DNA of 11,327 bases from an uncultured Collinsella sp. (GTDB lineage: Bacteria; Actinomycetota; Coriobacteriia; Coriobacteriales; Coriobacteriaceae): NCBI GenBank assembly GCA_900553215.1, contig USCJ01000035.1, positions 1 through 11,327 on the forward strand, read 5' to 3'. The notes beneath the pieces were generated by a model. It saw nothing but the letters and a program-made list of their open reading frames with translations, was not told where the DNA came from and did not search any database. Each line of letters opens with the position of its first letter. Within the stretch, counting starts at the first letter, position 1. The position numbers and the translations under genes are program-made. Shown here piece after piece: positions 6,097-11,327 of this stretch.

Positions 6097-6283
6097 GGTG
6101 TGAATCCTTTCTTGCGCATGGCGTGGTGAGGGAGCGTGAGAGGCACATGCCTTTGCAACTCGGACAGATGCTCGGGCACGGCTCTGTTTGGCCGCCCATT
6201 GTCTCAAATATTCGTGGAGCTTACGTGCGCATTCGGTTTCAAAACGGCGTTCGTCCTGAAAAACGCGCCGCTGGCAGAGAGTC
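6097..6283. other. Intergenic stretch between the divergent membrane-protein and TrpR-like genes
   Basis: Apart from the ribosome binding site of the minus-strand gene (6105-6110), I see no gene, RNA or strong repeat here. A minus-strand promoter must lie in it; GACAAT on the minus strand near 6200-6205 is a weak -10 without a good -35. The open frames crossing it lack ribosome binding sites and family features. Confidence 0.5.
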
Positions 6284-6314
6284 TTGTCGCTTTAGTTTGG
6301 TGGTGTGCTACACT
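6284..6314 (+). promoter_or_regulatory. Candidate promoter of the TrpR-like gene
   Basis: TGCTACACT (6306-6314) is an extended -10 element. TTGTCG (6284-6289) could serve as -35 with a long 19-nt spacer, which an extended -10 tolerates. Transcription would start near 6321, giving a leader of about 100 nt. Confidence 0.5.
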
Positions 6315-6319
6315 GCTAC

Positions 6320-6372
6320 GGGCAAAAGCCACAGGCGTTGCCCTATTGCATAGAACGGGCGAACGATGCCCG
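6320..6372 (+). other. Two hairpins in the leader of the TrpR-like gene
   Basis: The first pairs GGGCAA (6320-6325) with TTGCCC (6338-6343), with an inner GCC/GGC. The second pairs CGGGC (6356-6360) with GCCCG (6368-6372). Neither is followed by a T-run, so neither looks like an intrinsic terminator. They lie directly after the predicted transcription start. Confidence 0.45.
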
Positions 6373-6416
6373 ATGTCAGTATCAACTTCGATGCCTTATG
6401 GCGGGTTTGGCGGTGA
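6366..6416 (+). CDS. Putative 16-residue upstream ORF with two Trp codons
   Basis: ATG CCC GAT ... TGA encodes a peptide ending LWRVWR, with Trp codons at 6399 and 6408. Its stop lies 3 nt before the ATG of the TrpR-related gene. Its own ribosome binding site is poor and its start is partly inside a hairpin. It could be a chance ORF; a role in translational coupling is the most that can be suggested. Confidence 0.2.
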   Translation: MPDVSINFDALWRVWR

Positions 6417-6419
6417 TCG

Positions 6420-6719
6420 ATGAATATCGAGAACATGTTTGACAAGCCTGATGTCAAGCAGCTGGTCCACGCATTTAGTCTTTTGGATGACGAGAAGGAT
6501 ATCCAGGCGTTTTTGACCGATATCTGCACGCCGCGCGAGATCTGCGATCTTTCGCAACGTCTGCAGGTTGCGCGTTATCTGGATGAGGGCGAGCCTTATG
6601 TTGAGGTTCAGGCCCGCACCGGCGCTTCGTCCACTACGGTGAGCCGCGTGTCCAAGGCACTCAACGGCGAGTACGGCGGCTATCGCAAGATCCTCATCAA
6701 GCTGGAGGATGGCGAGTAG
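6420..6719 (+). CDS. TrpR-related regulator, YerC/YecD family
   Basis: A 99-residue all-helical protein of the TrpR superfamily branch called YerC/YecD. Characteristic stretches are 'LLDDEKDIQAFLTDICTPRE' (21-40) and 'LSQRLQVARYL' (44-54). A helix-turn-helix follows (YVEVQARTGASSTTVSRVSKAL, about 60-81) and then the family ending GGYRKILIKL. The 'TGASSTTVSRV' recognition helix is the part that contacts DNA in TrpR. Real TrpR binds tryptophan; YerC-type proteins are not known to, and their regulon is poorly described, so ligand and targets are left open. Translation starts at the ATG at 6420 with only weak GGTGA-like sequence (6412-6416) ahead, which fits either weak translation or coupling to the preceding mini-ORF. 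It has its own terminator and stands alone. Confidence 0.93.
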   Translation: MNIENMFDKPDVKQLVHAFSLLDDEKDIQAFLTDICTPREICDLSQRLQVARYLDEGEPYVEVQARTGASSTTVSRVSKALNGEYGGYRKILIKLEDGE

Positions 6720-6745
6720 GCCAGCGGTAAAAACGAATTGCGCAG

Positions 6746-6771
6746 AACCGTCCCTTCGGGGGCGGTTTTTT
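6746..6771 (+). terminator. Rho-independent terminator of the TrpR-like gene
   Basis: The stem AACCG-T-CCC (6746-6754) pairs with GGG-G-CGGTT (6759-6767), including one G-T pair, around a stable TTCG tetraloop. It is followed by a T-run to 6771. It lies about 27 nt after the stop codon. Confidence 0.93.
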
Positions 6772-6854
6772 GATCCTTTGGGGACGGAGGAAAACGGATC
6801 ACTGGGTTAGACTGACCTCCTCGGTGATCCATTTTCCTCCGTCTCCAAGGGGTC
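6772..6854. repeat. Long imperfect palindrome, REP/BIME-like element
   Basis: Arms of 31 bases (6772-6802 and 6824-6854) are complementary apart from one real mismatch (C6795/A6831) and three G-T type pairs. The loop is 21 nt. The core GGGGACGGAGGAAAA with GGATCAC next to the loop looks like a repeated-element signature rather than a terminator: there is no T-run and a separate terminator precedes it directly. It has no coding capacity, so if mobile it would need a transposase supplied elsewhere (for example a RAYT/Y1 enzyme). Confidence 0.7.
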
Positions 6855-6881
6855 AAATCTGTTGGCGTGGGGCAAATCTGT
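6849..6881 (+). repeat. Short tandem-like direct repeat next to the palindrome
   Basis: GGGGTCAAATCTGT (6849-6862) recurs as GGGGCAAATCTGT (6869-6881), a one-base indel apart and 20 nt downstream. The first copy overlaps the end of the palindrome's right arm. It may be a remnant of element insertion or a protein-binding site upstream of the addB-like gene. Confidence 0.45.
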
Positions 6882-6939
6882 CCGCGCGGGCGGGTAGGAT
6901 GAAAGCATTGAATATTGCGAACGGTTTGAGTGGAGGACC

Positions 6940-9900
6940 ATGCCTGTTCGAATCTATACCACCAACGCCGGCGCGGATTTGAGCGATGCCGAGGCGGCGC
7001 TGCTTGCCGACCTTATTGCCCGCCACGGGCGTGCCGTGCTGCTGGCGCCAACGTTTGCCGAGCTCGACCTGTGCCGTCATGATGCGGCGGAAGCCGGCGT
7101 TTCGCTGGGTATTGACTACAAGACGCCTACATCGTGGCTTCGCTCGCTTTGGGAGCTTTTGGGCGACGGGCGCGGTTTCGTCGACAACCTGCAGCGCCAG
7201 ATGCTGTTTTCGGACATGGTAGCGCGTCTCGACGACGCCGACCTGCAGCCGCTTTCGCGCAGCCAGGGCACGGTGCGTATGCTCGCGCGTATGGCTCGCG
7301 ATGTGCTGCCGGGTGTGGCAGGGACAGGTGCCGAGCGTTGCTGCGACAACGTTTGCAAGCCCAAGCCCAAAAGCGACGCCGAGGCTCGCGTGTTTGAACT
7401 TTTGTGCGCCTATGCGCGCGGTTTGGACCGTCGAGATATGGTCGAGCCCTGCGAGGCGGCTGACATTATGGCCGGCGCTTTGGCCGACAACCTGCCGGGG
7501 TGCGCCCGCGCCGTTTGCGTGCGCGGCGTCGCGTCATTTACGTATAGCCTGCTCGAGCTGCTGTCCGCCGTGGCAAACAACGGGGGAGAGGTTGTCGTGC
7601 TGCTTGCCCGCGAGCAAGCGGCAATGCGCGAGGAGCTTGCCGCGGCATTTGATGTCCGCGGTGTGCTGTTTGAGATCGCGCCGCTGGGGGAGGGCGCCGC
7701 CGCGCCCCAGACTGCCTCCAAGTCCGCTGCTCAGCCTGCCTTTATTGAGGTCGCCGGCCCCCATGCCCGTGCCCATGCTTATGCGGACGTCATCGATAAG
7801 TTGGTGAAAGCGCACAAGGAGTCCAAGGACGATAAAGCTGCTGCAACACCCGCCGACCCCGTACGCGTGCTCGTTGTTTCTGCCCGGGCACCCCAGCTGT
7901 TCGGCGAGCTTGCCGCTCGTTTGGCGGCGCGCCACGTTGCTGCCGAGACGGCCGAGTTCACGGCGTTTTCCCAATCCATTGCGGGCAGGCAGTTCACGGC
8001 GCTCGCCAACCTGATCGAGCGTATGAAGGCCGCCGACGAAGGGGCAGCTTCTAAGACTGAGTGGTGGCCCGCTCCGGAGCTTACCGACTGGATTTACAGC
8101 CCGCTTTCGGGTGCCGACGCCGCCAGCGCGCGCACGTTCGACAAGAATATGCGACTGTCGCGCAGCAAGACCACTGCGGGCGTCAAGAGCCTGCTGCAGA
8201 GCGTGCAGGGCCAGGTGAGGGGCGCGCGTAAAGCGGCGAGCGACGAGAACTGGTTTAAGAACGTGCCGTGCGTGATCTCGGACGTGTTCCAGGCGCTGTG
8301 GCGCGACAAACCCGTGACGGCGCTCAAGGCCATGCTTGCCGTTGCCGAGGCACTGCCCGATCGCGCACTTGGCGGTCTCGACGGTCAGGCCCGTCGCCAG
8401 GCGGAGGTGGCCCTGCTGCGCCACGTCATCGACATCCTTATGAATGGCGCCCGTGCGCTCGACGTGTCGCAGGCCGCGACCGTGCCCGTGCTCGATGACA
8501 TTCGCACCAAGGTGGACAAGCGTAGCGCCGCCTACGATTACGAGACCTACGAGGTTGACCGTGCGCCACGCGCCCAGGTTCGCTTTGCTTCGCTTGCCGA
8601 TGCGGCGGCCCTGCGCCCCGGCAGCTACGATGCCGTGCTGTTTGCCGACGTCGACCTGGACAGTTATCCGCTCTCACACGAAGAGGGGCCGCTGGCCACG
8701 CTGACGGCGAGCCTCGATCGCGAGGGTGTGACGCTTGAGCCTGCCGCCTTGTTGCGCGTGCGCTTTGGCCGCGCGATGCAGGCCGCGCGCGGTCCGGTTG
8801 CGCTTGCCCGCGTGACGCACGATCGCCAGGCGCGCGAGTGCTACCCGGCTGCCGTGTGGACCGAGTTGCGGGCGCATGCCGAGGCCGCTAACGATGCTAA
8901 GGCCGCTGACGCCGACAAGGCCGCTGACGACGCTAAGGCCGTTGGCGCCGACAAGGCGAAGTGTGTGGGTGAGGGCGATATCGTAAGGGACTTCGATCCC
9001 GCGGCAGGCGAAGGTCTTAGGCGCGAGCGCGTGACCTGCGAAGCTCCTCAGCATCTGAGCGATGAAGCCATTCCGTATTTGGTCCTGCGTCGTCGCGATG
9101 GCGAGGGCGAGGATGCGCCGCTGGTGCCGCGCCTGACGTCTGCCTCGCAGATCGAGGCCTATTCGACCTGCCCGCTATGCTGGTTCGTCTCGTACCGCGT
9201 GAAGCCCCAGTCGATCGACGCTGGCTTTGGCAATATGGAGAAGGGCAACTTTGTCCACGACGTGCTGGAACACTTGCATGCCCGTCTGCCCCAGGAGGGC
9301 ATGGAGCGCGTGACACCCATGAATCTGCCACGCGCGAAGGAGCTGCTGCGCGAGGTCTTTGACGAGACCTTGGCCGAGCATGCGGGCAAGCGCGGTACCG
9401 AGGGCCCGCTCGTGCCGCTCTCCCCGGTGGAGGAGCGCCAGGTGGCCGAGATTTTGCCGCAGCTGGAGGGCGTTCTTGCCTACGAGTCCGAGGCGCTCGC
9501 GCCCTTCGCGCCGCGCTACCTGGAGTTTGCGTTCAACGAGCTCCAGGTCGAGTATGCCGGCTGGCCGCTCGGCGGGCGCATCGACCGCGTGGATGTGGAT
9601 GCCGAGAATCGCGCCGTGGTAATCGACTACAAGCATCGCACGGGCGTTGAGGAGTTTAAACTCGCCGACCCCACGGTGCGCGACGAGGAATCGGGCGAGG
9701 CCGCCATCGACGACCCGCGGTGGCTGCCGCCCCATACCCAGACGCTTATCTATGCGCAGGCTATGCGCCGGGCGCTGGATCTGGATGCCCGTGCGGCGCT
9801 CTATTTTTCGACCAAGGGCGGCAAACCGGCGCTGCGCGGCGCCGCGAGTGCCGAGCTGCTCGAGGAGGAGCGTGGTGACGGCCGCATCCCGGGGCTTAAG

Positions 9901-10092
9901 AAGGGCTTTCCCGGCGAGGGTGGCAGCATGGACTTCGACGCCCTGCTCGATCGCGTGGAGGCCGGCATCGCCGAGCGCCTGCACGAACTCGAGGCAGGCG
10001 ACGTTGCCGCCGTCGACCCGACGTCGGCTCAGGCCGCGCATGCGCGCTGCTCGTATAACCACGAAGGAACGTTTGTAAGGAGGGACGTGTAG
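6940..10092 (+). CDS. addB: AddB-like PD-(D/E)XK nuclease subunit
   Basis: A 1050-residue protein with the AddB layout: an N-terminal helicase-like half without a Walker A motif (non-ATPase), and a C-terminal RecB-type nuclease. Nuclease motifs visible are His773 (GNFVHDVLEH), Asp882 (GGRIDRVDV), Asp896 and Lys898 (VIDYK), and Gln934/Tyr938 (HTQTLIYAQ). With AddA it should process DNA double-strand ends for homologous recombination. AddB normally holds a 4Fe-4S cluster bound by one Cys before the nuclease and a CxxCx5C at the end; here there is CPLC (744-747) but only one C-terminal Cys (1037), so the cluster may be absent or altered. An Ala/Lys/Asp-rich repeat (about 651-674) forms a flexible linker. 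GGAGG (6932-6936) lies 3 nt before the ATG. addA follows after 3 nt, implying one operon. Confidence 0.87.
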   Translation: MPVRIYTTNAGADLSDAEAALLADLIARHGRAVLLAPTFAELDLCRHDAAEAGVSLGIDYKTPTSWLRSLWELLGDGRGFVDNLQRQMLFSDMVARLDDADLQPLSRSQGTVRMLARMARDVLPGVAGTGAERCCDNVCKPKPKSDAEARVFELLCAYARGLDRRDMVEPCEAADIMAGALADNLPGCARAVCVRGVASFTYSLLELLSAVANNGGEVVVLLAREQAAMREELAAAFDVRGVLFEIAPLGEGAAAPQTASKSAAQPAFIEVAGPHARAHAYADVIDKLVKAHKESKDDKAAATPADPVRVLVVSARAPQLFGELAARLAARHVAAETAEFTAFSQSIAGRQFTALANLIERMKAADEGAASKTEWWPAPELTDWIYSPLSGADAASARTFDKNMRLSRSKTTAGVKSLLQSVQGQVRGARKAASDENWFKNVPCVISDVFQALWRDKPVTALKAMLAVAEALPDRALGGLDGQARRQAEVALLRHVIDILMNGARALDVSQAATVPVLDDIRTKVDKRSAAYDYETYEVDRAPRAQVRFASLADAAALRPGSYDAVLFADVDLDSYPLSHEEGPLATLTASLDREGVTLEPAALLRVRFGRAMQAARGPVALARVTHDRQARECYPAAVWTELRAHAEAANDAKAADADKAADDAKAVGADKAKCVGEGDIVRDFDPAAGEGLRRERVTCEAPQHLSDEAIPYLVLRRRDGEGEDAPLVPRLTSASQIEAYSTCPLCWFVSYRVKPQSIDAGFGNMEKGNFVHDVLEHLHARLPQEGMERVTPMNLPRAKELLREVFDETLAEHAGKRGTEGPLVPLSPVEERQVAEILPQLEGVLAYESEALAPFAPRYLEFAFNELQVEYAGWPLGGRIDRVDVDAENRAVVIDYKHRTGVEEFKLADPTVRDEESGEAAIDDPRWLPPHTQTLIYAQAMRRALDLDARAALYFSTKGGKPALRGAASAELLEEERGDGRIPGLKKGFPGEGGSMDFDALLDRVEAGIAERLHELEAGDVAAVDPTSAQAAHARCSYNHEGTFVRRDV
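8890..8961 (+). repeat. 36-nt tandem repeat inside the addB-like gene
   Basis: Two 36-nt units (8890-8925 and 8926-8961) agree at 28 of 36 positions and encode NDAKAADADKAA and DDAKAVGADKAK. The unit is a multiple of three, so copy-number change would keep the frame. It lies between the helicase-like and nuclease halves, where a linker is expected. Confidence 0.7.
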
Positions 10093-10095
10093 ACC

Positions 10096-11327
10096 ATGGA
10101 TCTTTCGACTTTGATGCCGCAACAGCTGCAGATCGTCAAAACGCTCGACCGTCCGCTGTTTGTCTCGGCGGGTGCCGGTTCGGGCAAGACCTTTACCCTC
10201 ACGCGCCGCATCGTCTACGCGCTCTCGCCCGAATCCGGTCCGTTCGTTGAGCATCTGGACCAGGTGCTCGCCATTACCTTTACCAAAGACGCCGCGGCCG
10301 AGATCCGTGACCGTGTGCGCCGCGCGCTCATCGACGAGGGCATGGACGAGGAAGCCCTGACCGTCGACGATGCGTGGATCTCGACCATTCACGGCATGTG
10401 CTCGCGTATCCTGCGCGCACATGCGTTGGAGCTGGGCATCGATCCCGAGTTCACGGTGCTCACCGATACCGACGAGCTTATGGACCAGGCTGTTGAGCAT
10501 GTGCTGGCCCGCGCGACGGCGCCCGATGCCGCCCCCGAGCTCGCCGCTTCGCTTAAGGCCCTCTACGCTTGGTATCCCATGGCGGGCGAGGGTGGGCCGT
10601 TTGGCGCCGGTACCACCATTAAAGGACTGGTGCGCGACCTGCTGGAGCTATCGAGCCAGCTGCCGGGCGGCATGGACGATGTGTGCGTGGCGCGCGGCCA
10701 GGCTGACACCTCGGCGCTTGCCGACGCCTATCGCGCGGCGTTGGGTGCGAGCAAGGCCGCGACCGAAAAGGCACAGGTGGCACTCGACGCCATCGACGCG
10801 TTTGAGGCGAGCGGCAAAACCATGGAGGATGCGGCGCGATTCATGATGTCGTGCAGCATGCCTCGGGCGAGCAAGGCGTTTTCTAAGGAGCAGGTGGAGC
10901 TACTCAAGGCCGAGGCTGCCGATGCGTTTATCAATATCGTGCTGGCCTGCGGTGGTCCCGCACTCGATGCGCTGGTGGGCCTGGCCCGTTCCGTGGAGGC
11001 TGAGTATCGCGCGCTGAAGGCCGGCCAGTCCGCGCTCGATAACAACGACCTACTGCGTATGGCGTACGAGGCGCTGCGCGACTACCCGGCTATTCGAGCG
11101 GCCTATGAGGGCCGCTTTAAGATGGTCATGATCGACGAGTTCCAGGATACCGACCAGATGCAGGTCGACCTGATCCGTTACCTGACCGGCGCGGGTGAGC
11201 GTGCGCTGTGTACCGTGGGCGATGCACAGCAGTCGATCTACCGCTTCCGTGGTGCCGAGGTCGAGGTGTTCCGTCGCCAGGAGCGCAAGGTGGGTTCGAC
11301 GACGGCGTCCGAGACGGTCGCCACGTC
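10096..11327 (+). CDS. addA: AddA-like UvrD/RecB-type helicase, N-terminal part (runs off the window)
   Basis: The reading frame is open from ATG 10096 to the right edge (410 codons seen). It encodes a superfamily 1A helicase. Seen in order: the Q-motif region (MPQQLQIV, 7-14), Walker A AGAGSGKT (25-32), motif Ia ITFTKDAAAEIRDRV (60-74), STIHGMCSRIL (96-106), DNNDLL (315-320), Walker B IDEFQDTD (346-353) and motif III GDAQQSIYRFRGA (375-387). The long gap between the Ib-type and II motifs is the insertion typical of AddA/RecB rather than PcrA/UvrD. The family adds a C-terminal nuclease domain, which would lie outside the window. AddA is the ATP-driven 3'-5' translocase of the AddAB end-processing complex. 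AAGGAGGG (10077-10084) lies 11 nt before the ATG, inside the end of addB, so the pair is probably co-translated. Confidence 0.93.
   Translation, partial: MDLSTLMPQQLQIVKTLDRPLFVSAGAGSGKTFTLTRRIVYALSPESGPFVEHLDQVLAITFTKDAAAEIRDRVRRALIDEGMDEEALTVDDAWISTIHGMCSRILRAHALELGIDPEFTVLTDTDELMDQAVEHVLARATAPDAAPELAASLKALYAWYPMAGEGGPFGAGTTIKGLVRDLLELSSQLPGGMDDVCVARGQADTSALADAYRAALGASKAATEKAQVALDAIDAFEASGKTMEDAARFMMSCSMPRASKAFSKEQVELLKAEAADAFINIVLACGGPALDALVGLARSVEAEYRALKAGQSALDNNDLLRMAYEALRDYPAIRAAYEGRFKMVMIDEFQDTDQMQVDLIRYLTGAGERALCTVGDAQQSIYRFRGAEVEVFRRQERKVGSTTASETVAT

Noticed and set aside
5731..6207. Longer 158-residue version of the minus-strand membrane protein
   Set aside because: The extra N-terminus is basic and unlike the family, and a good ribosome binding site precedes the ATG at 6096.
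6136..6423. 95-codon plus-strand frame overlapping the TrpR-like start by ATGA
   Set aside because: The overlap looks like coupling, but the frame starts upstream of the only good promoter, lacks a ribosome binding site and reads as random Cys/Leu/Arg-rich sequence.
9175..10500. 441-codon open frame on the minus strand across the addB/addA junction
   Set aside because: Both sense frames carry clear nuclease or helicase motifs; the antisense product is His/Arg/Leu-rich without recognisable domains and lacks a ribosome binding site.

Overview
The window looks like chromosomal DNA of a high-GC Gram-positive gut bacterium, most likely a Coriobacteriia member such as Collinsella. The basis is the strong G/C bias at third codon positions, the style of the proteins, and an AddB/AddA-type recombination pair. 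This assignment comes from sequence character and memory, not from a database search. Seven complete protein genes, one gene cut by the right edge and possibly the tail of another at the left edge are supported. No rRNA, tRNA or CRISPR array is visible.

Layout from left to right. (1) A possible gene tail (1-81), then an M42-family metallopeptidase with its own terminator. (2) An AT-rich operator-like region and a single-gene HipA-like kinase whose N-terminus is a helix-turn-helix DNA-binding domain. This is the most unusual gene in the window. (3) A sulfur block: mnmA (tRNA 2-thiouridylase) and cysK (cysteine synthase) on the minus strand, with a divergent Rrf2-family regulator that carries four clustered cysteines. 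The 250-base divergent region holds a palindrome inside the predicted cysK promoter and a hairpin-rich cysK leader. The mnmA promoter appears to overlap the cysK terminator. (4) A small four-helix membrane protein of the YvlD/phage-holin-like family on the minus strand. (5) A TrpR-related (YerC/YecD-type) regulator preceded by a hairpin-bearing leader and a two-Trp mini-ORF. (6) A 31-base-arm imperfect palindrome resembling a REP/BIME element. (7) An AddB-like nuclease/inactive helicase followed 3 nt later by AddA, which runs off the right end.

Functional links: the Rrf2 regulator, cysK and mnmA form a coherent cysteine and sulfur-trafficking theme, with cysteine ultimately feeding tRNA thiolation through a cysteine desulfurase that is not in this window. 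AddB and AddA should form one heterodimeric helicase-nuclease that processes DNA double-strand ends. The M42 peptidase, membrane protein and TrpR-like gene look like unrelated housekeeping neighbours. The HTH-HipA-like gene is flanked by AT-rich DNA and by two near-identical 14-base gene ends, which hints at, but does not prove, acquisition.
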